Shown here: in pieces, positions 11,625 through 22,959 of the stretch | How the letters are laid out: every line of letters begins with the position of its first letter | How positions within the stretch are numbered: position 1 is the first letter of the stretch | Assembly (NCBI GenBank): GCA_902805475.1 | Contig: CADCSX010000001.1 | Location: 3,658,001 to 3,722,000 of the forward strand | Length of the DNA: 64,000 nt | From: Entonaema liquescens | Taxonomy: Eukaryota; Ascomycota; Sordariomycetes; Xylariales; Xylariaceae | Direction of reading: 5' to 3' | Made by a program: the position numbers and the translations under genes | Notes under the pieces: model-generated | Told to the model about the DNA's origin: nothing | Seen by the model: the letters and a program-made list of their open reading frames with translations, nothing else | Databases searched by the model: none

Positions 11625-14065
11625 CTAGAATAGGATTTGTGTTAGTATGTTCTGACGCAGTGCCTTAGTTGGTTGTATAGGATATAATTTCGAGATATAT
11701 TTCATCACCGGCCTTAAGTTCAATAGTCCCAGCAGCTGGGTTAGGTATATCTAATGTCTACAGTCTAGTCTTAAGCTTTCTACATTGTTATATACAAATG
11801 CTAGCCTAACAATTTGAGCAATTGACGAAGTCTATCATCCGCATATAGCTATCTCTACATAGCCTTTCACTATAAAAGACTACCTAACCTCTTCTTCAAT
11901 TACCCGGCGGAACATGTTAGTGTTCTCGACTTGAACACGAGTTTACGTTGAGTTATCATAAACTCAATGGAGCATTCAAGATTGGATGGTTCGATAGGCA
12001 GCATGCCAAGAGATGGAAAACGGCCAAAGAGCTCCCTGTCATACGGACTGCAGAGCTACCTAGCCATCAAGGTAGTGGTCGCAAGAAAGCTGCACTGCAG
12101 AAAGTGTTCGTGAAGTGAAAATATTGTGCTCAAAAATATTCTTCACATGGTGAATTCCTAAGGCCCACACGGTCGATGTTAAAGCCCCTGTCTCTAGAAC
12201 ATGCAATGAATAGCTACATTATGACAATAGAGATGTCATGATTGGTTAACTTATAGAGTAATTGACATTACCAACCGTTACATTAATCAAGTGGGCTGCT
12301 GTCTTTCAAGGCTATAAATACCTTCCCCCCCCTTGGCAGCACTCGAGATCTTAGGTTAAGCTTTAGGTTCCTTGCCAGCCCAGGATTAGAGTAGCATTTT
12401 ACTAATTGGTAACTCAGCTCAACTATATGATCCATGTTCTATATCTCAATTCCAGTACCTGCGTTGATGGAGCCTATTATATCTGTCAGGGATCTCACTT
12501 GAGACCCCCTTAGAACAAAGAAGCTGTTTTGTATGTATAGCTCCGACTTCAGAGCTACCTTGGTTAGAGTTCCCTGCGGAACAACGAAGCTGTGTCCTCA
12601 CCTTCTGGTTTGCCTCGTGACAATATCTACCGGACTACATTTATATGGAGGCCACCTAAAACATTCCAAGATATCCAAGGCCAGCTGTATTTCTATAGAG
12701 TAGTCAACCTACTTTAGGTATGCACATCGTTATATGGATTTCACTGGCCAGTCAGTATGAGGGTCATTGCAACAGAGAAAACTAATATGGCAACTTATTG
12801 CCGTGTGCTATTTCTGTCTACCTAGCCCCCATACTCTAAGAATATCTCCATATATGAGTGAGGCCACGATACCATTACTCGATAGTTTCCCAGTATAAAC
12901 GTTGTATACAAGTCACAGGATACCTAAGACATATTTGTAGTCAACTCACAAAGCTATAATAATTGGAACTATCGCGGATACCGCTTCCTGGTCTGTTCCC
13001 GAGTATCTATATTAGGCCCCCTTAAGCATCTAGAGAACTACTCTATATAGTCTTACGATATTTTAAGGCGCATTCTTTTACAGAGAATGCAGGGAAGTTG
13101 GGGAATGACCGGTGGGCTAAGCTCTGCGTTTTGATGGGTACAATGTGTCTTCTGGATGAGAATAAATTAAATTCTTCTATTTAAGATATTAAATTACTCC
13201 ATGGCACGTCCTGTAAGTCTACGGGGCGTCTTTCTAACGCACCTGGTAGATGCCAAGGCTATAGTACCAGGTAATTATTATCGTATCAACTAGTATAACC
13301 AAACGAAAATTATACTATTAGTCTATGAATCATAGAGTCGTATTTTATTCCACAGCTTCAAGTTTACTATGTTCATAAACTCCCGGTATTTACTTCCCGG
13401 GAAGCTCAATACGGGGTTACTACGAGGAGTTACTATTGCCCGTATAAACTACCTAGTTAAGGTTACAACGCTTGTTAAAAGCAGGCTCCCGAACAACTCT
13501 CTCGTTCATTATCTAGTTAAGGAAATTATGAACAGTTCTATTCGCAACGGTAATTTCTATTCAGACTTTAAGGGCAAGAATTACGTTCTTTTGATGGGTC
13601 CGAGTAGTAGAGTCTTTTTTAACATTTATCGGGACAGGGTGCCTATCGGCAGGAAGAGTGGCAGAATACCTTTTTTTTTTTTTTTTTAGAGCAAACCATC
13701 TGTCGTTACTTTCTCATATGTCAACTTAGCGTGAATTAGCCTTGGTATGCGTAAGAGTCTGTTTTAGTAGGCCTAAGGTCATAAGGGGCCATCAATACGT
13801 AGGCGGAAGTAGGTATATTAAACCTAAACTAAAATCACTCGCGTCTATAACTCCGAGCATCATGCTACCAGGTCCATACCCCTCGCAAACTCAACGCAAC
13901 GTGTAAACCTCCGCACACTCTCGAGAAACCCTAATCCTCCCCCGAGGCTATATCGCGGTCTTCACTTGTCCTGCGAATCCGGAGAGTCGAGTTGAGTTGA
14001 GCCGAGTCGAATTCCCCGTGAAAAGTTTTCTCCGTGCCGTGCTTTCTTCGTCGGGTTATAATGTA
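11625..14065. other. Gene-poor stretch, 2.4 kb
   Basis: AT-leaning sequence with no convincing gene. It may contain eroded 5' parts of the AA9 gene near 11690-11750. An open frame at 13369-13689 ends by reading a 17-nt T run (13671-13687) as phenylalanines and is not credible as a gene. 13690-14065 is the 3' flank of the dehydrogenase gene. Confidence 0.5.
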
Positions 14066-15109
14066 TTAGGTATTGAGCAACTCCTGACCCGCCATAAACC
14101 GCCGTAAATTCTCCACAAGGAGCTTCTCCGCATCCTGCGGCCGCCCCCCCGCCGCGTGCGGACTCACCAGCAGATTCGGCGCGCCCCATAGTCTCGACTC
14201 CTTGGGCAACGGCTCCGTCTTGAACACGTCTAGCGCCGCGCCCCCGAGCTTGCCCTGCTCCAGCGCATCGGCCAGCGCGTCTTCGTCGATACTCACGCCG
14301 CGGCCCACGTTGACGACCCACGCGTGTGCCGGGAGCAGTGCCAATCGCTCTTTGTTCAGGGCGTCCTTAGTACTTTCTGAGCCGGGGAGGATCATGACCA
14401 GCGCATCTGTCTCCGGGAGTAGTTTGGGCAGGCTGTCTTCGCCGAACACCTCGATGCCGTTGCGCACGCCGGGCCTGCGCGCCACCCCGCGCACCTTGGC
14501 GCCCCACGCCGTGAGGTGCGGTGCCAGCGTCTTGGCGATGTTACCGAAGCCCCAGATGAGAATGTTTGCGTCGCGCAGGGTTGTAAAGCGGTCCTTGGGA
14601 CGGTCGGGCTGGGGTCCGCCGAGGTGCTGCGGCCACTCGCGGCGCAGCTGGTACTCGCGCATCTGGTCGAAGCGGCGGGCGGCGGTGAGAAGCAAGCCCA
14701 GAGCATGTTCGGCGACTGTGCGATCGTGCAAGCCCGAGCCCGTGGTTACAATGATCTCTTCTTCGAAACCCGCGGCTAGAACGTCGTTAGGTCCGGCGGC
14801 GAGAGATTGGATCCACTTCAGTTTCTTCATTCGGCGCGCTGCGTCGGCCAGGTTCTCGGCGCTGTTGGTCCATGTGATGAGAGCTATTGCATCGATCAGG
14901 TGGTCTGGGATTGGGGCCTTGACATCGTAGGGTTGGAGGTTAACATTAAAACCCTCCAAACTCTCGATGTCGAGCTTGAGGGATGTGGGGTAGAGGACCT
15001 TCGGGAAACGTTCGGACATGATGCTACTAGGTGATGCGAAGGACCTTCTAAGTTGGGCAGAGTACAGACGAGTAGGAGAGAGAAGTCTGGTGGTGAATAT
15101 TTTTAGCAT
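14066..15109 (-). CDS. D-isomer-specific 2-hydroxyacid dehydrogenase
   Basis: NAD(P)-dependent oxidoreductase of the family that includes glyoxylate/hydroxypyruvate, D-lactate and formate dehydrogenases; it reduces 2-oxoacids to D-2-hydroxyacids. Single exon, 347 residues. The nucleotide-binding loop GFGNIA lies at 187-192. The catalytic triad is visible: Arg270 in VNVGRG, Glu299 in KTEPL and His318 in SPHAAGG. Residues 1-30 are rich in Arg, Ser and Leu with no acidic residues (LLSPTRLYSAQLRRSFAS), which looks like a mitochondrial presequence. A second Met at residue 31 could start a cytosolic form. The GC content of this gene is visibly higher than in its flanks. The precise substrate cannot be assigned from these motifs. 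Confidence 0.92.
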   Translation of the reverse strand: MLKIFTTRLLSPTRLYSAQLRRSFASPSSIMSERFPKVLYPTSLKLDIESLEGFNVNLQPYDVKAPIPDHLIDAIALITWTNSAENLADAARRMKKLKWIQSLAAGPNDVLAAGFEEEIIVTTGSGLHDRTVAEHALGLLLTAARRFDQMREYQLRREWPQHLGGPQPDRPKDRFTTLRDANILIWGFGNIAKTLAPHLTAWGAKVRGVARRPGVRNGIEVFGEDSLPKLLPETDALVMILPGSESTKDALNKERLALLPAHAWVVNVGRGVSIDEDALADALEQGKLGGAALDVFKTEPLPKESRLWGAPNLLVSPHAAGGRPQDAEKLLVENLRRFMAGQELLNT

Positions 15110-16449
15110 AGGTAGGAACAGCGGATAAAGTAAACCAACCTAGGTGTGCAATGAAGAAAAAACGGCGTTGTTAAAAGTCAAACTGGCGGACATTCAATAT
15201 ACCGTGTATCGCCGGAGGCGGGACATGCGGGGTGAGTTTCCGGGGAAAGAGCCTACTAGGTAACTACCTAGGTTACCAACCTATGGATGTCGTGCTTTCC
15301 CCATCTACCGGACTATTATTAACCGAGTAGCTCTTGCTAGTTCCACACTACCCGCACCTTCGGGTTCAAGTCGTCACATTTACATTGGCAGGTGCAGCGG
15401 TTGCAGCAGTTGCAGCAGGTAGGTAGCTGCATGGCTTAGGTAAAGACACCTTGACGGGCAGGTACGTATATAAGGAGGCAGGCACAAGGAGGTACGGAAA
15501 GGCAGTTGCCATATTTACAAAGACGGGATTTATAGGTAAAGACGGGACCATGCATAGATATCACTGGGGAAAATAAACGAAGCCACAGGTCAACAGCCAA
15601 TAAATTCCAATGAGTCTTAATTCTTCTTTTTTTTTATTCATTGTGTTTCTTTTCTCCGGTTTTTTTTTTTTTGCTCCTGTTAAGGCATCCAATCCGTGAG
15701 GAGATGGTATAGTTGTTAGATCTTGAGGTAAAATAAAAAGGGGTAATAAATGGGTATCTCATTGCCGGAAAACAGGCCTCACCTTACGTACCATATCCCG
15801 TATATATATCAAATTAGAAACTTTTTGGGCTTCTCTTCAGGCGTAGTACAAGTTTAAGAAAAAAAAACTGGTAGTTAGTCCTATGGAATGCTCTTGATTG
15901 CATCTACGATCCCTAACCCTAAGAATCGTAAAAGGTCAACCTAGCATTATCCATGATATCAATTTGCTTCCCGCTACCACGCATGCCATGTCTTGTCTCG
16001 CTAAAATCATCGCCAACCATAATCAATTTTGTATCGCAACTCTCGTCGAACTATCGAAAGAACTGCAAGTCAACCTCGGATTTGCTCGCAGAAATATAAA
16101 CGCACGAGCTCTGTGTCTCAAGAGCAAAACGGCGTAAAAGAAAAGTCAAAGAAACTAGTACCGGCCTATGGAAATCACCCAAATGGCGAGTACGTTTCCT
16201 CCTCTCGCGTACGGGAGATTATCCCGACCCGACAATCGGGAAGTGGTATAAAACAACCTCAAGGCCAGTTAAGGCAACACAGACAGCGCGTGCTGAAGAG
16301 ACCTGTGAATCTCAAAAACCAAATCTACTAGATAAGTGAAGGTTCTCGTGCTCTTAAAGCGAAATCAATTCCTTGCGGTTTCCAGAACCATCTCACTGGT
16401 TGTGGCAGATTTCGGTCCCCTAGCGCTTACGTAAAGAACCTCTCATCTC
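15110..16449. other. Intergenic, 1.3 kb
   Basis: Contains the dehydrogenase promoter, GCAGTT-type short repeats near 15390-15420 and T-rich tracts at about 15625-15672. Plus-strand open frames at 15898-16331 show no family motif and are not called. Confidence 0.5.
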
Positions 16450-17556
16450 CTAGTTAGGTGGAAGGTTATCTATACGCCCAGCGCCTATCGGGGAGAGCCA
16501 TTCCTTCTCGATCAAGTCTTTGCGAGACGGATACATATGACGATAGGCCGTTCGTATAGTGCCATCACTGACGCCAGCCACAGCAGCGATATCTCGAGAT
16601 GTCTTCGCGTCGCCCATAAGGTGAGAGGCCATGTAGATGGAAGCGGCAGCGATCGACAGAGGAGATCGACCAGCGAGATCTTTGAGTGAAGAACTCTTCT
16701 CGGCCAAAATCTTGGAGATCTTTTCCATAAGATGGGGATTCTTGAACTGGAGGTTGTTGCAATATCGGGCACAGAGCTCGGCCGCGCCGGTCGTACCGGT
16801 AGCTTCGTAGTTCTCGACCATAAGGAACGAGCCAGTGACATTTTCATCACGGCTGCTCTGCAACATCTTCTCCAGGGCTTTGAATGTCCTCCCGATCTCT
16901 TTCTTGGAAACTCTGGTTAGAGAATAGATCTCGCGAAATGTGCGAGGTGTTTTGGACTGTCGACACGCAATAAAGATGCAACCCGCGATCACAGCCTCCT
17001 GAGGCTTTCCCTTGAACATCTTCTTGTCCTCCGTCATCTTAAATATATGCTTCGCAGAATCCTGGGTGGCCTTGGGGATATGAATAGCCTCGCAAAGCTG
17101 GGTGATCTCTCGATAGGCAGCCAATAGCGTCTTTGTGGCCTTGTCGTTGGTGAGTCGATTCTGGGCACGATGCAGTTCTCGCGCGCGCATACCTTCACCG
17201 AAGCCGATGCTGGTCTCAAGCTGGGAGCCGTTCAAGAGAGGGTTCATGGCGTCACCAACACGGGAAGGATCATCGTTACCTTGATCGTCGTTGGCAAAAG
17301 TACGCCACTCGGATCGTGTGTCGATGATGCGATCACCAAGAACTAACCCGCAAGAACCGCAGACCATGTCCCCAGAGGAGAACTCTTCAACAAGGTTAGG
17401 GGGATCCTCATTGCAATCGGGGCAGAGAAGTCGCTGATTTAGATTCTGCTTGTATCCTCCTTCGCTCTGGGTTTGGGGTTGGGCTTGGTTCTGATCGGGG
17501 ATGCCTTGTATGGGAGTGGAAAAGTTGGATTCTGGACGGGGCGCCACGGTCGCCAT
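16450..17556 (-). CDS. sua7: Transcription initiation factor TFIIB
   Basis: General RNA polymerase II factor that bridges TBP-bound promoter DNA and polymerase and helps select start sites. The single-exon frame gives 368 residues, close to the usual fungal length. The N-terminal zinc ribbon has Cys45, Cys48, Cys66 and Cys69 (CPDC and CGSC). The B-reader/linker region follows (GDRIIDTRSEWRTF). Two cyclin-like repeats come next: the first includes EAVIAGCIFIACRQ and RTFREIYSLT, the second SPLSIAAASIYMAS and ISRDIAAVAGVS-like residues through GTIRTAYRHMYP. The first 40 residues are a Gln/Pro-rich, low-complexity extension. No frameshift or missing motif is seen. The start at 17556 gives MATVAPRPES and is the first in-frame Met. 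Confidence 0.97.
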   Translation of the reverse strand: MATVAPRPESNFSTPIQGIPDQNQAQPQTQSEGGYKQNLNQRLLCPDCNEDPPNLVEEFSSGDMVCGSCGLVLGDRIIDTRSEWRTFANDDQGNDDPSRVGDAMNPLLNGSQLETSIGFGEGMRARELHRAQNRLTNDKATKTLLAAYREITQLCEAIHIPKATQDSAKHIFKMTEDKKMFKGKPQEAVIAGCIFIACRQSKTPRTFREIYSLTRVSKKEIGRTFKALEKMLQSSRDENVTGSFLMVENYEATGTTGAAELCARYCNNLQFKNPHLMEKISKILAEKSSSLKDLAGRSPLSIAAASIYMASHLMGDAKTSRDIAAVAGVSDGTIRTAYRHMYPSRKDLIEKEWLSPIGAGRIDNLPPN

Positions 17557-18603
17557 TATGACAGGATGGCGATAGATTAATGAATTCGGGTGTGGCGTCG
17601 GTGTTGTTGTTATTGAGATAAGAGATGAGAGGTGAGAAAATCAGAGCGACCTTCTGACACAAAGGTGAAAGAAGGTGAGAGAAAGAAGACGCGATGCAAA
17701 TGCAGATGCCTGTAGAATATTCCCCAATGTTATGTCAGTGTGGGTCATATAAAACAGTGGGTCTTCTGTACATATGTAAGGTATTCATCTTACCTAATCA
17801 CTTTTCAGGTACGAAAACGGCGGTACGTACCTTTTTCAGAAGAATGGAAGCAACTGATTAAGCCGTACGGCAGCGTGGGCAACTCGGGCAGCTCAACAAC
17901 CTGGATTTCGAGATCTGAAAAGTAGCAGCAGCAGCAGCAGCTAATAGTTAGGTAAAGATAAATAACTCGAGAATTATCAGCATATAGATAGAACCTACTT
18001 TAATGTCCAAGGGAGAATTATCAGGTTGATTGTTTCCCTTAGCTGTACGAAAACAACGAAGCACAATATCTTTGTAGGTGTTTTTCGGGTAAAGACGTGG
18101 TATGTCCTGCAAAAAGATTGTTGAAATGTGTTGGAAGTTGTTTGCGGGACACCAAATGTGGTGCCGTAAGGAAAAAAGAAGGAAAGGATCAATGCTCAGT
18201 CTGTGCACAACTAAGTACCTAAGGTTTGCTATTGTTCGCCTCTAACATAGCTGTGGTATTAGCTGTGCTATGACAATAGAAGTGCATATCAGAATCACCA
18301 AGGTAATGAATGAATGCAAGTTGTGTACCTTAGGTACACTAACTACCTATGCTGGAAGAATAGTTATTTTAATATTAACACTAATAGCATCATCCTTACA
18401 GATGACCATAATTCAATATAATATCGATCAAAATTTGACAATACCCATTCTAGATATTGACAACGCCATCACTAATTGCCTTTGAAACGCCCGTGCAATG
18501 ACCCCCAGGGTATCATTTAATATGCGCCGTCGAACCCTCCAATACCCATCTTACAACTCGATTAAGGGATGCTAAGGAAATATATAGTAAATTCGTTCTC
18601 TCG
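17557..18603. other. Intergenic, 1.0 kb
   Basis: Holds the TFIIB promoter and a short AGC repeat of about six units at 17924-17941. No gene is supported. Confidence 0.55.
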
Positions 18604-19185
18604 TTATGAAGGGATGATTAATCGAGGCGGTTGTGGTCCTCGGCTCGGAGACGGGGTTCGAGGTGGTGGCGGAACGGCCAATTGAGGTTGCGGTAGAAGA
18701 GCCGGGTGGATTCCCATATGCGTGTCTTGAACACCAGGAATTGGTCTCTGGCCTGCCTCAAATTCTTTCCAATTTTCTCCCGGGGCTACCGGCTCCGACC
18801 GGTCTTCCTGGTCGAGTTCCTGGAATTGATATTCTGTCGAACCCCAAATCTGGGAGGTTCGTGAAGAAGTCCGACTCGCCAGGGATTTCCGAATCATTGT
18901 AGCCCTCTCAATCTCCTCCACCGCTCGCCTGTCCGTTGTGCTCAATCTCCGCTTCTTGAAGTCTTTTCCCAGGGTATCTGTTCGATCTCGAGGAATTCGC
19001 CGTCGCCTTTTTGCTATATGCAATGCCAGGAATACGATGACCGACGTCACGACGAGCACTCCGATGACGATCACAGCTATCAGCCAAGGCGCCATTGAAT
19101 TGCTGGCATCTCTGGTTTCTGATGCGCCTACAGCGTGCGCATCAAATGCGTTATTCCCATCGCGCCGATATAACGGTGGTGCCAT
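18604..19185 (-). CDS. Single-pass membrane protein of unknown function
   Basis: An intronless frame encodes 193 residues. Residues 33-56 form one strongly hydrophobic helix (PWLIAVIVIGVLVVT and onward), followed at once by a basic stop-transfer cluster KRRRR. This predicts an N-terminus outside or in the lumen and a cytosolic C-terminal tail. The tail is Ser/Arg-rich and then Pro-rich (PPPPRTPSPSRG near residue 175). There is no signal peptide and no recognised domain. Many fungal genomes carry such short single-pass proteins without assigned function. Coding status rests on frame length, the ordered TM/basic pattern and an uninterrupted frame, so it is less certain than for its neighbours. 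Confidence 0.65.
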   Translation of the reverse strand: MAPPLYRRDGNNAFDAHAVGASETRDASNSMAPWLIAVIVIGVLVVTSVIVFLALHIAKRRRRIPRDRTDTLGKDFKKRRLSTTDRRAVEEIERATMIRKSLASRTSSRTSQIWGSTEYQFQELDQEDRSEPVAPGENWKEFEAGQRPIPGVQDTHMGIHPALLPQPQLAVPPPPRTPSPSRGPQPPRLIIPS

Positions 19186-20733
19186 GTTATTTTAGCCAGG
19201 AAAACGATTCGAGTTGACTAACATAAGTTCGTAGTAATAAAATAAAAATCAAGTTGCGAACAATGCGGTGTGGGCAAGACGGGATAGGCTGTCTTTTTCA
19301 CTACCTACAGTGTCTCTTTAGAATACGAGAAGAGCCGAATTGGAGGGACGGGAACCTAGACTGGTTCTATTATTGGACCAATCAAGTGATAATCGGACAT
19401 CTGCATACGGTTACATGCTGCATGCTGTGCGCCGCCCATGTGTACGGGACGACGGGGTATCTCGGAATCCCTGTAGTACGAGCCGGGGGCATGGGGCGAT
19501 GCAAACATTGCCCTCGGTGGCATTCGTACGCCATTGGAGACGTATAAGTGTACCAACTTCGTTGCAGAATGCTGTAGATGGTGAGTATTCGGGTAGGATG
19601 AGCGGGCTGGCTCCTCTAGGCCAACAGATATCTGTAGGGGATATGCCGATCGTAGGCCTATTCTGGTGATACTTAGCGCCAGCCAGGTCATTGAAAGAAC
19701 CTTTGGGTAGTATCGGTCGCATTTCAATCGCAAGCAAGTCGAGGCTGAGCAACTCTGCTGATTGGATCAATGTATACTTCCCTTAAGGGATGCATGTATT
19801 TTTTTCAGGCTCCCTTCAGCCTAGCTGATCAATCAATGAAGATGTAGAATAAGGGTAAATGAAAAGGTAGGCATGTATGATTTCTAATGGTGACGATAGT
19901 ATGGTGAGGTAATTTCTATTGGGCTATTGTGTAGCCTACCTAAGATCCTACATAGGTAAGGTATCCTTCATGTTAGATGCTACCACCCGCGCGGCGCAGG
20001 TCATACTATCGAGGCTTTGTAGTATCGTGATGTCTCTTGCTCGCTAGGCTGTCACGTTATCTGGATTGACAACTATTATCCCGGGATCTCATTCTTGGTT
20101 ATTCGGTCGGCTGCCTACGCAAGGCAATAAATTTATAGTCATTCTAGGCTTGATTTGTCGAGTAATACGCCAAAAGTGCTGATATCTGAGAAGGTTGACT
20201 CGAGCCAAAGTGCTTTGCGTTGCACGACAGCTACTCCCGATCATGCACTGCCCATTTTTACATATGGTACAGGGATTCCTGGCTATTGACGTCAAGAGGA
20301 TCGAGAGTTCTGACAAGAAGCAAGAAGTCGGTCGTAGCGAGAGTTGAATCCTTCTTTAATGACGGCCGACGTTGTTTCTAGAGAATCTAGGGAATCTAGG
20401 GAATCGTAGTCAGCGAATCGTCCTGATTTATATACTAATGAGGAATAAAGGGGTCCATCTCCCTTTGTACTAATAATCGTATCATTACATTGTGGGGTAG
20501 AACTTCAATTAATTGGGAATAGCGGCCGTTTCTCGCTATTTTCAAAGTTCCCGATTGCCAATGCCGACTACGGGATCCGAATGGCTTGTATGCCAATTAC
20601 TCCGATGAAAATTGATTCCCTTAGTAGTTGTCAATCTGCCTTGACTTAATCGTTTGTACAACTCCGAGAGGTCTTGGCTGATAGTTACGGCTATTCTGTG
20701 TCTTAGAGATTAATAGCCCCCATTTCAGTCGTC
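19186..20733. other. Intergenic, 1.5 kb
   Basis: Region between divergent genes. Overlapping open frames at 19254-19770 on both strands lack recognisable motifs and look like chance frames. Nothing else is seen. Confidence 0.5.
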
Positions 20734-22308
20734 ATGTTCAGTCGCACAGTAGCTCGCGCCAGTCGCGGCACAGTATTTCTTAGAAACCGTTATTCGACCG
20801 ACCTTATACGACGATATTCCGCTGTGAGCGATGAGCAATCCTCTCTTCCCTTGGCAGGTTATCGTGTTCTGGATATGACTAGGGTCTTGGCCGGCGTATG
20901 TAATGAAGGATCTCCCCGCAGCCCCGGAGACGTGCACGGCCACTCACTCACGTATCTTCTTGCGTAGCCATACAGTACGCAAATTCTAGGCGACCTTGGG
21001 TATATACTAAATATTTCTTTCTATGACGTAGGGATGCATTAAGCTGACATTATATCGAACTCAAGCGCGGAGGTTATCAAAATCGAGCACCCTACGCGAG
21101 GGGATGACACGCGCGCTTGGGGGCCGCCTTATGCCAAATATCGGGATGGATCTAATCTAGAAGGCCCGGGAGAGTCTGCCTATTTCCTAGGTGTACGTTG
21201 TGTGCTCATAGGTTGTCATACGCAATTCTGTACTGACTTGTATGTAGGTCAATCGCAATAAGAAATCCCTAGGTCTGTCATTCCAGCATGCCGAGGGTGT
21301 GGAAATCCTGCACAAGCTGGCTGCAAAATGTGATATTCTTGTAGAGAACTATCTTCCCGGAACGTTGAAGAAATATGGGATGGACTTTGAGACGCTTCAT
21401 AAGATTAATCCTGGCCTTATCTACGCCTCGATCACTGGATATGGACAGACAGGGCCTTACTCTCAACGGGCCGGATACGATGTCATGGTCGAAGCAGAAT
21501 TCGGGCTGATGCACATTACTGGCAACCGAGATGGACCACCAGTGAAAGTCGGTGTTGCGGTTACGGATTTGACGACAGGACTTTATACCAGTAACAGTAT
21601 CATGGCTGCCCTGCTGTCTCGGGCAAAGACCGGTCGCGGTCAGCATATTGATATCGCCCTAAGCGATTGTCAAACTGCTACGCTTGCGAATATTGCCAGC
21701 AGCTGCCTCATCAGCGGGAAAAAGGACTCGGGTCGATGGGGCACGGCTCATCGTAAGCTTAAGAACATGACTATTCCACAACCCTTGCTAACAATGTTCC
21801 AGCGTCGATAGTCCCGTATAAGTCCTTCAAAACTAAGGATGGCGATGTCTTATTCGGTGGTGGGAATGACAGGTTGTTCGGGATTTTGTGTGATGGTCTT
21901 GGCCGGCCGGGATGGAAGACGGACCCAAAGTACAGCATCAATTCGCAGCGGATAGCAAATCGCGTGGAGCTCGAAGATGAAATCGAGAAGATCAGCGTTC
22001 AAAAGACGACACAAGAATGGTTGGACATCTTCGAAGGCAAAGGGATGCCATACGCAGCAGTAAACGATGTCCAAGGAGCGTTAAACCACGAGCATACTAA
22101 AGCAAGAAATATGGTAGTCGAGGTAGAACATGAACAATGTGGGCCAATCAAGCTGGTGAATACGCCGGTAAAGTATAGCGAGAGTAAGCCGAGAGTCCGA
22201 GCTGCGCCGCCGACTTTAGGCCAACATACGGATGAAGTACTTCAAGATATTCTTGGCTTCGAAGCTGGAGAAGTAGTCGCATTGAGAGAAAAAGGGGCTA
22301 TCAAATAA
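20734..22308 (+). CDS. Class III CoA-transferase (CaiB/BaiF), SUGCT-like, probably mitochondrial
   Basis: Transfers CoA between carboxylic acids through an aspartyl-CoA intermediate; the closest named relative by motif is succinyl-CoA:glutarate CoA-transferase. Exons are 20734-20895, 20968-20999, 21066-21192, 21248-21752 and 21803-22308, giving 443 residues. Landmarks are LAGYRVLDMTRVLAGPY at the junction of exons 1 and 2, the AEVIKIEHP...GDDTRAWGPPY block, NRNKKSLGL, DILVENYLPGTL, YASITGYGQTGPY and GRGQHIDIALSD. Asp247 in that last motif aligns with the catalytic Asp of the family (inference). Residues 1-30 are Arg/Ser-rich with few acids, like a mitochondrial presequence. All five exons join in frame. 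The substrate is not provable here; glutarate or a related dicarboxylate from lysine breakdown is the best guess. Confidence 0.9.
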
Positions 22309-22959
22309 GATATGCCAATATAATGGTGTGTGATATTAAACTTCAAGAGGTGAATATCAATTATCAATCTCTAGGAAATAAATTAAAGTAAGACCCTGTT
22401 ATGAAGTATAGCTAAATACTTATCTAGGTTAGATTCTAAAATACATATCCAAATTCAGAAAGGTGTATAACTTTGAAGGTTAAGACTCAGGGTTGTCAGG
22501 TAATGAGAAGTGGGATAAAACTAAAACGGATAGAAACAATTCATGTATTAAAGCAGAAAGACTAAAAGGCTAAAGGAAATCAAACAACCTTAAAGTGGTC
22601 TGATAACGCCGACAGTTGTTGATGACTTGGGCAGGAGCTCCCGGGAAATCATACCATCACGTGAATATCACGTGCAAAAGCCTCCACCTGTGAATTTCAA
22701 TCTTTCATGATCAGTTCACCAGCTGTACAACTTTTTTGATTAATACAGTTGGAAGTTGAAAGTAATTGCTACTACCTAAGGCTGTTTGAGAAGTTACGTT
22801 CCTCACGCATCGACGCGTCTTTTGCGTTGTAGACGTTACTTGCCAACATCACTTGTCTATCTCAACTGTCAACCACTAATTCGCCGACACGACAACAATG
22901 CTCTCATTCCTTTATATTCTTCAATATCTATAAGTGAAAACTAAATTAGAGGGTAAGTT
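22309..22959. other. Intergenic, 0.65 kb
   Basis: 3' flank of the CoA-transferase gene and promoter/leader of the PHD gene. Two CACGTG/CACGTGA-type sites lie near 22660-22675 (ATCACGTGAATATCACGTG). No gene. Confidence 0.55.

Noticed and set aside
13369..13689. 106-codon open frame
   Set aside because: It ends by translating a T17 run and has no recognisable domain; flanking sequence is AT-leaning and non-coding.
14202..14930. 242-codon plus-strand open frame
   Set aside because: It is antisense to the well-supported 2-hydroxyacid dehydrogenase gene; high GC at third positions opens the opposite strand.
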